DNA from: Kitasatospora sp. MAP5-34 | GTDB taxonomy: Bacteria; Actinomycetota; Actinomycetes; Streptomycetales; Streptomycetaceae | Reading direction: 5' to 3' | NCBI RefSeq assembly: GCF_029894335.1 | Contig: NZ_JARXZC010000001.1 | Location: 1 to 64,000, forward strand | Length of the DNA: 64,000 bases | Shown: in pieces, positions 51,253-61,399 of the stretch | Position numbering within the stretch: position 1 is the stretch's first letter | How the letters are laid out: the number at the start of each line of letters is the position of its first letter | Program-made: the position numbers and the translations under genes | Notes under the pieces: model-generated | Databases searched by the model: none | Told to the model about the DNA's origin: nothing | Seen by the model: only the letters and a program-made list of their open reading frames with translations

Positions 51253-51277
51253 GGGTGTCTCCCTTGGGGGGTTGGGG

Positions 51278-51442
51278 TCAGCGCTCTTCGCGGAAGAGCA
51301 TGTGGGCGCGGGCGACGGGGTCGTACTTGCGCAGGACGAGCCGGTCGGGGTTGTTGCGGCGGTTCTTGCGGGTGACGTACGTGTATCCGGTCCCTTCGGT
51401 CGAGCGGAGCTTGATGATCGGGCGCAGTTCGTTGCGGGCCAT
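51278..51442 (-). CDS. rpmG: 50S ribosomal protein L33, cysteine-free
   Basis: 54 residues: [54 protein letters not shown]. The full L33 is present without the four zinc-binding cysteines, so it is the C-minus paralog. It is the first gene of the minus arm. A -10-like TAGAGT (complement of 51492-51497) lies 50 bp upstream, next to the candidate Zur box. Confidence 0.95.
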   Translation of the reverse strand: MARNELRPIIKLRSTEGTGYTYVTRKNRRNNPDRLVLRKYDPVARAHMLFREER

Positions 51443-51503
51443 CGGGTTCCTTTCGGGCGTGCCAGAGGGCGGTTGGCCGTTGCTGGACCAACTCTAGCGT
51501 AAT

Positions 51504-51518
51504 GGTTTTCGTTTTCAT
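51504..51518. promoter_or_regulatory. candidate Zur box between divergent arms
   Basis: TGGTTTTCGTTTTCA; its complement begins TGAAAACGA, the strong half of the Streptomyces Zur consensus (TGAAAATGATTTTCA). The second half is weaker. It lies between TAGAGT (minus arm) and TACTGT (plus arm, 51526-51531), so one bound repressor could block both promoters. Confidence 0.65.
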
Positions 51519-51601
51519 CTGGTGTACTGTCGGCTCAACGTTCGCGGCAGCGGTGGCATTCCCCGCCTGCCGTCGCCCTCCTCCTGTGCTTCGGAGTCGC
51601 C

Positions 51602-51838
51602 ATGTCCGCCCACTGCCAGCTCACCGGACGAAAGCCCGGCTTCGGCAACGCCATCTCCCGCTCACACCGCCGTACCAAGCGCCGCTTCGACCCCAATATC
51701 CAGACCAAGCGCTACTGGCTGCCGAGCGAGGGCCGCTTCGTCCGCCTCACGCTCAGTACCAAGGGCATCAAGACCGTCGACAAGCTCGGCATCGAGGGCA
51801 CCGTCGCGCGCCTGCGCGGTCGCGGGGTGAAGGTCTGA
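51602..51838 (+). CDS. rpmB: 50S ribosomal protein L28, zinc-independent paralog
   Basis: 78 residues: [40 protein letters not shown], then the [20 protein letters not shown] core. Only one cysteine remains (HCQLTG) and the C-terminal cysteine pair is missing, so it should not bind zinc. First gene of the plus arm, with TACTGT as likely -10. Its stop overlaps the rpsN start (TGATG). Confidence 0.94.
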   Translation: MSAHCQLTGRKPGFGNAISRSHRRTKRRFDPNIQTKRYWLPSEGRFVRLTLSTKGIKTVDKLGIEGTVARLRGRGVKV

Positions 51839-52143
51839 TGGCCAAGCAGAGCAAGATCGCCAAGAACGACGCCCGCCGGGTGATCGTCGCCCGCTACGCC
51901 GAGCGCCGCGCCGAACTCAAGCGCCTGATCGCGAGCCCCGCCACCTCGCCCGAGGACCGCGCCGCCGCTGCGGCCGAGCTGCAGCGCCAGCCGCGCGACG
52001 CCAGCGCCACCCGGGTCCGCAACCGCGACTCCGTCGACGGCCGCCCGCGCGGCTACCTGCGCGCCTTCGGTCTCTCCCGCATCGGCGTACGCAACCAGGC
52101 GCACGCCGGATTCCTCCCGGGCGTCCGCAAGTCCAGCTGGTAA
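51838..52143 (+). CDS. rpsN: 30S ribosomal protein S14, cysteine-free
   Basis: 101 residues: [60 protein letters not shown] and the end PGVRKSSW. The long (about 101 residue) form lacks the CxxC-CxxC zinc ribbon of the short S14. It is translationally coupled to rpmB through a TGATG overlap. Confidence 0.95.
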   Translation: MAKQSKIAKNDARRVIVARYAERRAELKRLIASPATSPEDRAAAAAELQRQPRDASATRVRNRDSVDGRPRGYLRAFGLSRIGVRNQAHAGFLPGVRKSSW

Positions 52144-52247
52144 CAGCCCACCTGAGCCGGTCGCGCCCGGTGCCACTCGGACTCTCCCGGCCTGCGTGGT
52201 CCGGGCGCGACCTCCCGTATCCCCAGAGCCTCCCGAAAGGAAGATCC

Positions 52248-53438
52248 GTGTCCCAACAGAGCCTGCTGCCCGTGGTGGTGGTCGGTGGCCTCCATGAGGC
52301 CGAGCGCCGCCAGGCCGTCCTGGAGCTGCTCGCCGAGTGCGAGGGCACGGTGGTCCTGCACCACGACCTGACCCGCGCGGGGGAGGGCAAGGTCTACCGA
52401 GGGGTCTGGGACACCTCCGGCCCGCTCGGCGACGCCCACCTGCCGCTCACCAACGACTGCCCGTGCTGCGCCCTGCGCGAGGACCTGCTGCCCGAACTGC
52501 TGAAGATCGCCGAGGCCGGCCGCCACCGCCTCGCCGTGGTGGAGCTGTGGGGCGGCAGCGACCCGCACCAGCTGGTCGAGGTGATCGCGGGCGGCGAGGT
52601 CGACGGCCGCTGCATGCACGAGGTGGTGCAGATCGCCGGAGTGATCACCGCCGTGGATCCGCTCCGGGTCGTCCCCGATCTCTCGGTGTCCGACGAACTC
52701 GCCGAGCACGACCTGCACACCTGCGCCGACGATGACCGCACCCTCGCCGAGGCGCTCGCCCACCAGATCGAGTACGCCGAGGTGTTGGCGGTCTCGCACA
52801 CCGAACAGGCAGCCGGGACAGCGGAGTTGCACGCGGGCATCGCGATGCTGCGCCAACTCCACCCGACCGCCCGCGCCGTACGGCTCGGCACCGGTGCCCT
52901 GGCCCGCGCGGCGCTCGCGGGCTTCGACGTGGCAGCCGCCCGCGACCGGGTCAACCCGGCGCTCGCGCTGCTGCCGCAGGCGGCCGACGAGGCGGGCGTC
53001 GCCACGCTGGTGTGGGAGCGGCGCCGGCCGCTGCACCCGGCCCGGCTGCACGAGGCGCTGGAGCAGCTCGTCCCGGCCGCGCAGCGCAGCCGGGGACGCT
53101 TCTGGCTCGCCAACCGCCCCGACCTGATGCTCGCCTGGGACGCGGCCGGGGCCAACCTGGCGGTCGAGGAGTGCGGCCCGTGGCTGGCCTCGCTGCCGGA
53201 CGCCGCCTGGGAGCTCTACCCGCCCGCCCGCCGGGCCGCCGCCGCCCTGGACTGGGACTCCCTGCACGGTGATCGGGTGCAGCAACTGAGCTTCACCGCC
53301 AGCGGGTTGGACGTGGACGGGATCACCGAACTGCTCGACTCCTGCCTGCTCACCGACGCCGAACTCGCCGCCGGGGAGCCCGGCTGGAAGGCCCTGCCGG
53401 ACGCCTTCGAGGACCTGCTCGACCCGGTCGGGTCCTGA
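52248..53438 (+). CDS. COG0523-family protein, P-loop lost, CxCC kept
   Basis: 396 residues from a GTG at 52248 (GAAAGGAAG upstream). The Walker A position reads GGLHEAERR (13-21) instead of GxxGxGKT, so nucleotide binding is doubtful. The zinc motif CPCC (71-74, [16 protein letters not shown]) is preserved, as is the CobW_C end ([40 protein letters not shown]). It resembles the minus-arm paralog, so the two probably diverged after one duplication. It may be a metal-binding partner of the active COG0523 GTPases (inference). Confidence 0.85.
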   Translation: MSQQSLLPVVVVGGLHEAERRQAVLELLAECEGTVVLHHDLTRAGEGKVYRGVWDTSGPLGDAHLPLTNDCPCCALREDLLPELLKIAEAGRHRLAVVELWGGSDPHQLVEVIAGGEVDGRCMHEVVQIAGVITAVDPLRVVPDLSVSDELAEHDLHTCADDDRTLAEALAHQIEYAEVLAVSHTEQAAGTAELHAGIAMLRQLHPTARAVRLGTGALARAALAGFDVAAARDRVNPALALLPQAADEAGVATLVWERRRPLHPARLHEALEQLVPAAQRSRGRFWLANRPDLMLAWDAAGANLAVEECGPWLASLPDAAWELYPPARRAAAALDWDSLHGDRVQQLSFTASGLDVDGITELLDSCLLTDAELAAGEPGWKALPDAFEDLLDPVGS

Positions 53439-53470
53439 CCACCCGTACCCGTTTCAAGGAGAACCGACCA

Positions 53471-53721
53471 ATGGTGAAGATCGCCCCGGCGCGCGGGAAG
53501 CGCACGCTGCGCCCCAACCCGCTGCACACGGCCCGGATCACCTACATCGACTACAAGGACACCAACCTCCTGCGGCAGTTCATCTCCGACCGGGGCAAGA
53601 TCCGCAGCCGACGCGTCACCCGCCTCACCGTCCAGCAGCAGCACGCGATGGCCAGGGCCATCAAGAACGCCCGCGAGATGGCACTGCTTCCCTACAGCTC
53701 CAGCTCGGGGAAGTCCGGCCG

Positions 53722-53725
<4 letters not shown>
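53471..53725 (+). CDS. rpsR: 30S ribosomal protein S18, zinc-independent paralog
   Basis: 84 residues: [58 protein letters not shown]. It is standard S18 without the N-terminal cysteines (C-minus form). CAAGGAGAA precedes the ATG. Its stop overlaps the GTG of the following COG0523 gene (GTGA), so the two are coupled. Confidence 0.94.
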
Positions 53726-54984
<1,259 letters not shown>

Positions 54985-55011
54985 CCACCACTCAAGAGGA
55001 GTAAACCCCGC

Positions 55012-55182
55012 ATGGCCGTACCCAAGCGCAAGATGTCCCGCAGCAACACCCGCCACCGCCGCGCCCGGTGGAAGGCGACCACACCCCAGTTGGTGACGAT
55101 CACCATCGACGGCCGCGAGCACCTGGTGCCGCGCAACCTGGTCCGCGCCTACGAGCGAGGACTGCTCACACCGACGTCCTGA
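55012..55182 (+). CDS. rpmF: 50S ribosomal protein L32, cysteine-free
   Basis: 56 residues: [57 protein letters not shown]32 without its two CxxC pairs. AAGAGGAG precedes the ATG by 11 nt. It lies 27 bp after the COG0523 gene. Confidence 0.95.
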   Translation: MAVPKRKMSRSNTRHRRARWKATTPQLVTITIDGREHLVPRNLVRAYERGLLTPTS

Positions 55183-55281
55183 TCCTGGTCGACCGGGCCG
55201 GAGTTCATCGGCACCCAGCTGCCGCCCGCCCGTCCGTCTGCTCCCCGTCGTCTCCCGGGTCGGTGCGGGCTCAGCCTCCCC

Positions 55282-55413
55282 GTGGACTCCGGCCCGGTCC
55301 GGCCCTGGCCCGGTCCAGACCTGGGCGACGAGACGGCCCGCACCTCCGGTTTCGGAGCCGTCCACCACGCCGGCACCTGCACCACCTGCCTGGCCGTCGA
55401 CTCCGCGAGCTGA
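55282..55413 (+). CDS. possible small Cys-containing protein
   Basis: A GTG frame of 43 codons between rpmF and the next gene (start VDSGPVRPWPGPD), ending HHAGTCTTCLAVDSAS. The C-terminal HH and CTTC could bind metal. There is no strong ribosome site, and the same frame is open back to the rpmF stop, so it may be a chance frame or a decayed gene. The remaining spacer shows nothing else. Confidence 0.25.
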   Translation: MDSGPVRPWPGPDLGDETARTSGFGAVHHAGTCTTCLAVDSAS

Positions 55414-55441
55414 GGCCCCCCGCTACGACAGGAGCTTCGTC

Positions 55442-55723
55442 ATGCCCAAACCTGTTTCGCCACGCCGCATGGCCCAGTTGGCCGCCCTCAAGAAGCACGT
55501 CCGCGAGCAGTTCGACCTGGCCGAGGACGACACCGTCCTGCTCAGCCAGCTCGACTGCACCGAACCGGGCTGCCCGCCCGTGGAGACGGTGGTGGCGGTG
55601 CTGCCCGCGTCCGGCGGCACCCGGCGCTGGACGCTGCACCACCCCATCGACGAGATCACCCCCGAGCTGCTCACCCAGACGCTGGCCGGACCGCCGGTCA
55701 CGTCCGAAGGAGAACGAACGTGA
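55442..55723 (+). CDS. small conserved protein of the zinc island
   Basis: 93 residues: [60 protein letters not shown]. The CTEPGCPP-E stretch with two cysteines is conserved-looking and may bind metal or form a disulfide; it resembles small Streptomyces proteins of unknown function. AGGAGC precedes the ATG, and the end overlaps the next GTG (GTGA), placing it firmly in the operon with the COG0523 GTPase. No reaction can be assigned. Confidence 0.75.
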   Translation: MPKPVSPRRMAQLAALKKHVREQFDLAEDDTVLLSQLDCTEPGCPPVETVVAVLPASGGTRRWTLHHPIDEITPELLTQTLAGPPVTSEGERT

Positions 55724-56763
55724 CCGCCACCACCGTCACCACCACCGACACCACCGACACCACCGACACCGCAGTCGACACCCGCGTCCCCGTCACCGTG
55801 CTGACGGGTTTCCTCGGCTCCGGCAAGACCACCCTGCTGAACCGCATCCTCACCGAGCAGCACGGCCTGCGGATCGCCGTCATCGAGAACGAGTTCGGCG
55901 AGGTCGGCATCGACGACGCCCTCGTCCTCGACGCCGAGGAAGAGATCTTCGAGATGAACAACGGCTGCATCTGCTGCACCGTGCGCGGAGACCTCATCCG
56001 CATCCTCGGCGCGCTGATGCGCCGCCGCGAGAAGTTCGACCAGATCCTCATCGAGACCACCGGCCTCGCCGACCCGGCCCCTGTCGCCCAGACCTTCTTC
56101 ATGGACGACGAGATCGCCTCCCAGCTCCGCCTGGACGCCATCGTCACCCTCGTCGATGCCGCCCACATCCTCGACCACCTCAACGAGGTCAAGCCGGAGG
56201 GTGTCGAGAACGAGGCCGTCGAGCAGATCGCGTTCGCCGACAAGATCGTCCTCAACAAGACCGACCTGGTCACCGAGGAGCACCTCACCGAGGTCACCGC
56301 CCGCATCCGCGCGATCAACACCCCGGTCGAGATCATCCGTGCCCAGCAGGCCAAGGTCCCGCTCGACAAGATCCTGGACGTGCACGCCTTCGACCTCGAC
56401 CGGGTGCTCGAGGGCGACCCGACTTTCCTCACCGAGACCGAGCACCAGCACGACACCACCGTGACCTCCGTCGGCATCGACCTCCCCGGCGACCTCGACC
56501 AGGACCGGCTCAACACCTGGCTCGGCCACCTGCTGCGCACCAAAGGCGCCGACCTCTTCCGTTCCAAGGGCATCCTCGCCATCGCCGGGTCCGGGCGGCA
56601 GTACGTCTTCCAGGGCGTCCACATGCTGCTGGAGGGCGAGAACGGCCGCCCCTGGCGGGACGGCGAGGCCCGCCGCAACCGCCTGGTCTTCATCGGCCGC
56701 AACCTGGACCGCGCCACCCTCAACGAGGGCTTCGCCAACTGCCTTGCGGAAGTGAGCGCATGA
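55720..56763 (+). CDS. COG0523 GTPase, second canonical paralog
   Basis: 347 residues from a GTG at 55720 (GAAGGAGAACGAAC upstream). After a Thr/Asp-rich start: [20 protein letters not shown] (Walker A, 30-37), [29 protein letters not shown] (CxCC, 83-86), [30 protein letters not shown], and CobW_C ([36 protein letters not shown]). The ENEFG-VGID and ETTGLADP wording is that of the classical CobW/YjiA branch, different from the paralog at 53722. It should hydrolyse GTP and carry zinc or another metal. Confidence 0.92.
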   Translation: MTATTVTTTDTTDTTDTAVDTRVPVTVLTGFLGSGKTTLLNRILTEQHGLRIAVIENEFGEVGIDDALVLDAEEEIFEMNNGCICCTVRGDLIRILGALMRRREKFDQILIETTGLADPAPVAQTFFMDDEIASQLRLDAIVTLVDAAHILDHLNEVKPEGVENEAVEQIAFADKIVLNKTDLVTEEHLTEVTARIRAINTPVEIIRAQQAKVPLDKILDVHAFDLDRVLEGDPTFLTETEHQHDTTVTSVGIDLPGDLDQDRLNTWLGHLLRTKGADLFRSKGILAIAGSGRQYVFQGVHMLLEGENGRPWRDGEARRNRLVFIGRNLDRATLNEGFANCLAEVSA

Positions 56764-57779
56764 CGAACGCCACCATCGCCTCCGCCTGGACCACCGCAGT
56801 CGACGACGCCCCGATCGCCGTCGCCACCGCCGCCGACCTGGTCGCGATCGCGGGCGCGGACGGCACCGCCTGGATACTGGAAGCCGCCACCGGCGTTCCG
56901 GTCGGCACCGTCACCCTGCCCGGCGGCCTGCTCGCCGCCGCCTTCTCCCCGGATGCGAGCCACCTCGCCCTGGCCGGACCCTCCGGCCACGCCCTGTGGC
57001 GCCGCTCCGACGGCCACGTCGTGGCCGAGCAGACCGGCGCCTGGTCCGGCGCCGTCCGCTGGGCCGGCCCCGACCGGGTCGCGGTCGCCTCCGGCCGCCG
57101 CGCCCTCGTCCTGAGTACTGACGGCACCCAGCTGTGGGCCACCGATCCGGCCCCCAGCACCGTCACCGACCTGGCCTGGCTGCGCGACGGCCGACGCCTC
57201 GCCAGCTCCGCCTACGGCGGCGTGCGCTGCCACGAACGGCACACCGACAAGCCCGTCACGGAGTACCGCTACCTCGGCTCCCACCTCGCCATCGCCCTTG
57301 CCCCGACGGGCCGTTGGATCTGTACGGGCAACCAGGACGCCAGCATCCACATCTGGCGCACGCGGGACGGCGACGACCTCACCATGCAGGGTTACCCGGA
57401 CAAGATCGCCCGGCTCGCCTTCGACGACACCGGTCAGTGGCTCGCCTCCGACGGCGCACCCGACATCACCGTCTGGGACTTCTCCGGCAAGGGCCCCGCC
57501 GGTACCGAACCCCGCTCCCTGCGCACCCACGAGACCGTCACCGCCCTCGCCTGGCGCCCCGGCGGCGACGCGGTCCTGGCCAGCGCCGGAGCGGAGGGCA
57601 CGGTGGCCTTCTGGCGCGCGGGCTCCGGCCGGGCCGGCGCCCTGGTCCGGCCCGCGTACGAGCGCGAACTCACCGATGCCGTAGTGGCGTTGGCGTGGTC
57701 GGGGCCCGGCCTGCTCGTGCTGGCCGACTACCAAGGGCGGGTGGAGGCCTGGCCGCTGCCGGACGGCCTGGCGCGGTGA
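56760..57779 (+). CDS. WD40-like protein coupled to COG0523
   Basis: 339 residues; ATGA overlap with the COG0523 stop. Five to seven degenerate WD/YVTN-type blades: [80 protein letters not shown]. No signal peptide or enzyme motif, so it is probably an intracellular beta-propeller scaffold. Its tight coupling to a metallochaperone GTPase suggests that it presents client proteins or senses metal state (inference). Confidence 0.82.
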   Translation: MTNATIASAWTTAVDDAPIAVATAADLVAIAGADGTAWILEAATGVPVGTVTLPGGLLAAAFSPDASHLALAGPSGHALWRRSDGHVVAEQTGAWSGAVRWAGPDRVAVASGRRALVLSTDGTQLWATDPAPSTVTDLAWLRDGRRLASSAYGGVRCHERHTDKPVTEYRYLGSHLAIALAPTGRWICTGNQDASIHIWRTRDGDDLTMQGYPDKIARLAFDDTGQWLASDGAPDITVWDFSGKGPAGTEPRSLRTHETVTALAWRPGGDAVLASAGAEGTVAFWRAGSGRAGALVRPAYERELTDAVVALAWSGPGLLVLADYQGRVEAWPLPDGLAR

Positions 57780-58051
57780 CCGTGCGCCCCGGCGGATCGC
57801 CCTGCGCCGTCCCGGCCTGCCGGGGCTGCTGCTGCGGGACCGTACGGGAGCACCCGGGCCCCGACCACGGCGGGCAGCTCGCCCTACTGCGGCAGGCCGC
57901 CGCCGACTCGGACGGCACGCTCGCGGTCCGTACGACCGACTGCCTGGGGCCGTGCCGGCACTCGAACGTACTCGTCGTCCAGCCGTCCACGGCGGGCCGC
58001 GCCGCATCCGGGGCGGCCGACCGGTCTGGCTCGGCTGGCCAACATGGCTGA
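57776..58051 (+). CDS. [2Fe-2S] thioredoxin-like ferredoxin, likely frameshifted end
   Basis: A GTG overlapping the WD40 stop (GTGA) starts a 91-codon frame: CAVPACRGCCCGTVREHPGP, DHGGQLALLRQAAADSDG, RTTDCLGPCRHSNVLVVQPS. The cysteines fit the thioredoxin-like [2Fe-2S] ferredoxin family (CxGCCCG plus TDCLGPC). Near 57990 the expected ending GGRPVWLGWPTW is found in the +1 frame, whereas the annotated frame ends in Gly/Ala/Ser-rich sequence, so a one-base change probably altered the C-terminus. The cluster-binding part is intact. Last gene of the zinc operon. Confidence 0.72.
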   Translation: MTVRPGGSPCAVPACRGCCCGTVREHPGPDHGGQLALLRQAAADSDGTLAVRTTDCLGPCRHSNVLVVQPSTAGRAASGAADRSGSAGQHG

Positions 58052-58131
58052 CATGCCGGGGATGCCGGGGATGCCGGGGCCTCAACCGCTTCTGGTACTA
58101 CTGGCGCACCCTCCTGTAGGGCCGCCCACTC

Positions 58132-58320
58132 AGAGCGACCGGCAAATGGTGGGCGGCGTCGCGACGCCCGGACTCTCGCCTGAACGGCTTCTCCTCAGTC
58201 GCCGATGCTCGGCATGGACTCTTCCCCAGCCTTCGGCCGGGAGGTGCCCCCATCGTCGGCACCGCCCAGACTCGGCCCGGACGCCGCTCCTTCATCCGCC
58301 CACCATTTGCCGGTCGCTCT
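58132..58320. repeat. MITE-like element with 25-bp inverted ends
   Basis: The 25-bp arm at 58132-58156 (beginning AGAGCGACCGGCAAATGG) is repeated exactly in inverted orientation at 58296-58320, 139 bp apart. The left arm itself lies in a local hairpin GCCGCCCAC/GTGGGCGGC (58121-58157). No transposase is encoded between. It fills most of the 379-bp gap before the ABC transporter. Confidence 0.75.
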
Positions 58321-58430
58321 CAGAAAGATCTCGGTTCCGGCGGGAACTTCCACGACGATCGGCACGACTACCTGGTCCGGGGTCCGCAGCGGCGGGCTCA
58401 CTGTGTTCCCGGAGTTCCAGGAGAGTTGGC

Positions 58431-59504
58431 ATGCGTCCTCGCGTGTTGTGCGGTACCGCGGTTGCGGTGGCCCTGTTCGCCACAGCCTGTAGCGGCGGAG
58501 GCGGCACGGCCGGTGACGCGAAGCCCGCTCCGGCGGCTGCGGCCACGACGTTCCCGGTGAAGGTCGCCGACTGTATGGGCAAGGAGACGACCTTCACCGA
58601 GGCTCCGAAGAAGATCGTCACGAGCAACGCATCCAGCCTGGAGATGCTGCTCGAACTCGGCGCCGGTGACCGTGTGATCGGCACGGGATTCCCGCCGGGC
58701 AAGGGCTACCTGCCGGCCGACGTCGCGGACCAGGGTGCCAAGGTGCCTGTCCTCGGCAAGACCGCGATTGCCAAGGAGAAGCTGCTCGGCTCCGGCGCCG
58801 ACCTGTACGTCGACACCTTCGGGGCGATGAAGGCGATGGGCGGCGGTATGGGTGCCGCTCCCACCGCGCAGGAGTTCACCGCCGCCGGGATCAACCACCT
58901 GTACCTGCTGTCCACCGCCTGCGCGGCCACGGGCAAGACCGCGAAGACGGACCTGTCGGACGTCGAGCAGGACATCAAGCGCCTCGGCGCCGTCACCGGC
59001 ACGCTCGCGAAGGCGGACGAGCTGACGGCGGACATGGAGAAGAAGACCGGCGCGGTGGCTGCGGCGCTGAAGGACCTTACCGCGGACCAGCGGCCGGGCT
59101 ACTTCTTCTTCGACTTCGACTCGGGCACCAAGCAGCCAATGGCGGTGTGCGGCAAGCAGGTTGCCAACGCGGTGATCACCCTCGCCGGTGCCCGCAACGT
59201 CTACGGCGACTGCGACGCGGACTTCAAGCCGGTGAGCTGGGAGGACGTGGTGGCGAAGAACCCGGACTGGATTCAGCTGGGCGTCCGCAACCGGGGCAGC
59301 GACGCGGAGAACCAGAAGGCGTTCGACCAGGCCGAGCAGTTCCTGCGCACCTTCCCCGCCACCCAGGGCCTGAAGGCCGTCCAGCAGGGGCACTTCGTGC
59401 GGATCGGCTCCGAGGTGACGACGATCGCGGGCATCCGCAACGCCGACACCGTGCAGCAGATCGCCGCGACCATCCACCCGGACCTGGTCAAGAGCGGCCG
59501 GTAA
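58431..59504 (+). CDS. metal-chelate ABC substrate-binding lipoprotein
   Basis: 357 residues from the ATG at 58431 (AGGAGAG upstream). Signal peptide with lipobox FATAC, then the FepB/BtuF-type class III binding fold: FPVKVADCMGKETTFTEAPK, IVTSNASSLEMLLELGAGDR, GSGADLYVDTFGAMKAMGGG, and NPDWIQLGVRNRGSDAENQK near the end. Internal cysteines (DCMGKE, TACAATGK, VCGKQV, YGDCDADF) are more numerous than usual and could form disulfides or contact metal. It captures a metal complex (siderophore, metallophore or cobalamin type) outside the cell for the next two genes. No iron box or clear Zur box is seen upstream. Confidence 0.88.
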   Translation: MRPRVLCGTAVAVALFATACSGGGGTAGDAKPAPAAAATTFPVKVADCMGKETTFTEAPKKIVTSNASSLEMLLELGAGDRVIGTGFPPGKGYLPADVADQGAKVPVLGKTAIAKEKLLGSGADLYVDTFGAMKAMGGGMGAAPTAQEFTAAGINHLYLLSTACAATGKTAKTDLSDVEQDIKRLGAVTGTLAKADELTADMEKKTGAVAAALKDLTADQRPGYFFFDFDSGTKQPMAVCGKQVANAVITLAGARNVYGDCDADFKPVSWEDVVAKNPDWIQLGVRNRGSDAENQKAFDQAEQFLRTFPATQGLKAVQQGHFVRIGSEVTTIAGIRNADTVQQIAATIHPDLVKSGR

Positions 59505-60578
59505 GTGGCCATCGCATCCCTGCTCCGACGCCCGGAGCGCACCCGGCCGACCCGCACGCTGCGGGCCGGCCGGGTCGCCGCTGTGCTCGGGCTCGCCCTG
59601 GTGGGCGCGCTGACCGCCGCCGTCTCGCTGGGCGCGGTGGACATCCCGGCCGCCGAGGTGTGGTCCGTGGTGGCCCGCAGGCTCACCGGCCGTCCGCCCG
59701 CCACCGGTACGCGGGACCTGATCGTGTGGCAACTGCGCGCCCCACGCGCCCTGTTGGCCGCCGTGGTCGGGGCCGGTCTCGGGCTGGTCGGCACGGCCGT
59801 GCAGGCGCTGGTCCGCAACCCGCTCGCCGACCCCTACCTGCTCGGGATCTCCTCGGGCGCCTCGCTCGGCGCCGTCGCGGCGACCGTACTCGGCGTGGGC
59901 GTCGGCAGCGCCGTCGGCTTCACCGTCTCCGCCGCAGCCTTCGCGGGCGCGCTCGGCTCCTTCGCGCTGGTCTGGACGATCGCCCGGCGAGGCGGGGGAT
60001 TCTCGCCGCTGCGCCTGGTGCTGGCGGGTATCGGCATCGGCCACTTCCTGTCCGGCTTCACCAGCTACCTGGTGCTGCAGGCCGGAGACGAGCAGCAGAC
60101 CCGGGGCGTGCTGTTCTGGCTGATGGGCAGCCTCAGTGGCGCCACCTGGAGCCAACTCGCCCTGCCTGCAGCCGCAGTGGTGGTCGGCCTGGCCGTACTG
60201 CAGGGACGCTCACGGGCGCTCAATGCGCTGCTGATGGGCGATGAGACGGCGGCCAGTCTCGGGGTGGACGTCGCCCGGCTGCGGCGGGAGCTGTTCGTGG
60301 TGACCAGCGTGCTGACGGGCGTTCTGGTGGCCGTCTCGGGCGCGATCGGCTTCGTCGGCCTGATGGTGCCGCATGTCTGCCGCCTGCTGGTCGGCGGCGA
60401 CCACCGCCGTCTGCTGCCGCTCTCCGCGCTCACCGGAGCCGTCCTGCTGGTCGTGGTCGACACCCTGGCCCGTACCGTCCTGGACACCCAGGAGGTGCCG
60501 ATCGGCGTGGTCACCGCGCTGATCGGCGCACCCGCCCTGCTCTATCTGCTGGACCGACGTATGGAGCATCACAGTTGA
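59505..60578 (+). CDS. FecCD-family ABC permease
   Basis: 357 residues from a GTG directly after the binding protein stop. About nine to ten transmembrane helices with FecCD signatures: RAPRALLAAVVGAGLGLVGT, QALVRNPLADPYLLGISSGA, FWLMGSLSGATWSQLALPAA, SGAIGFVGLMVPHVCRLLVG, DHRRLLPLSALTGAVLLVVV, LDTQEVPIGVVTALIGAPAL. Forms the homodimeric channel of a siderophore/heme/B12-type importer. It overlaps the ATPase start by 4 bp (TTGA). Confidence 0.93.
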   Translation: MAIASLLRRPERTRPTRTLRAGRVAAVLGLALVGALTAAVSLGAVDIPAAEVWSVVARRLTGRPPATGTRDLIVWQLRAPRALLAAVVGAGLGLVGTAVQALVRNPLADPYLLGISSGASLGAVAATVLGVGVGSAVGFTVSAAAFAGALGSFALVWTIARRGGGFSPLRLVLAGIGIGHFLSGFTSYLVLQAGDEQQTRGVLFWLMGSLSGATWSQLALPAAAVVVGLAVLQGRSRALNALLMGDETAASLGVDVARLRRELFVVTSVLTGVLVAVSGAIGFVGLMVPHVCRLLVGGDHRRLLPLSALTGAVLLVVVDTLARTVLDTQEVPIGVVTALIGAPALLYLLDRRMEHHS

Positions 60579-61375
60579 GGATCGCCGTCGAGGATCTGCA
60601 CGTCGCGCTGGCCGGGCGCACGGTGGTGGCCGGCGTCCATCTGGTCGCCAAGGAAGGCGAGATCGCGGGGCTGGTCGGGCCGAACGGCAGCGGCAAGTCC
60701 ACGCTGCTGCGGACCGTCTACCGGCACCTGAAGCCGAAGGCCGGCCGGGTGCTGCTGGCGGGGCGGGACCTCGCCGAGCTGACGCCGGTCCAGTCCGCCC
60801 GGCACATTGCCGCACTGCCGCAGGAGCGCGGCGGGGACTTCGAGCTGACCGTCCGCGAGGTGGTGGCGATGGGCCGCACCCCGTACAAGCGCGCGTTCGC
60901 GGGCGAGGACCCCGCCGACCGTGAGCTCGTGGACGGCGCGCTTCGGCACGTCGGACTGGCGGGCCACGACACCCGGCGTTTCTCGGAGCTGTCGGGCGGT
61001 GAGCGGCAACGCATCCTGCTGGCACGGGCGTTGGCGCAGCAGCCGGACATCCTGGTGCTGGACGAGCCCACCAACCACCTGGACGTCCAGCACCAGGTCG
61101 AGCTGCTGGCACTGCTCCGTTCCCAGCGTCGCACCACGCTCATCGCGCTGCACGACCTGAACGCGGCGGCCTCTGTCTGCGACCGGCTGCACGTGCTGTA
61201 CGAAGGCGCGGTGGTGGCCTCCGGTACGCCCCGGGAGGTGCTGACCGCCGAGCTGATGGCCGAGGTGTTCGGCGTCCGGGCGGTGGTGGTGGAACACCCA
61301 CTGACGGGTGACCCGTTGATCGCCTTCGACCACCGGGCGACCGTCGGCGTACTGCCCGGGGGGCCGGTCCGCTGA
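60575..61375 (+). CDS. metal-chelate ABC transporter ATPase (FecE/BtuD type)
   Basis: 266 residues from a TTG at 60575. Walker A GPNGSGKST, Q-loop LPQERGGDFELTVREVVAMG, RTPYKRAFAGEDPADRELVD (typical FecE spacer), signature LSGGERQRILLARALAQQ, Walker B ILVLDEPTNHLD, H-loop IALHDLNAAASVCDR. Complete and presumably active. It completes an SBP-permease-ATPase importer. The gene converges on the isocyanide synthase gene with only 24 bp between stops. Confidence 0.93.
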   Translation: MRIAVEDLHVALAGRTVVAGVHLVAKEGEIAGLVGPNGSGKSTLLRTVYRHLKPKAGRVLLAGRDLAELTPVQSARHIAALPQERGGDFELTVREVVAMGRTPYKRAFAGEDPADRELVDGALRHVGLAGHDTRRFSELSGGERQRILLARALAQQPDILVLDEPTNHLDVQHQVELLALLRSQRRTTLIALHDLNAAASVCDRLHVLYEGAVVASGTPREVLTAELMAEVFGVRAVVVEHPLTGDPLIAFDHRATVGVLPGGPVR

Positions 61376-61399
61376 CGGGCTCCCCGGGCCGCCAGGGGC

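Noticed and set aside
58051..58430. An iron box or Zur box for the metal-chelate importer
   Set aside because: Neither TTAGG-type nor TGAAAAC-type palindromes were found in the gap; only the inverted-repeat element is evident.
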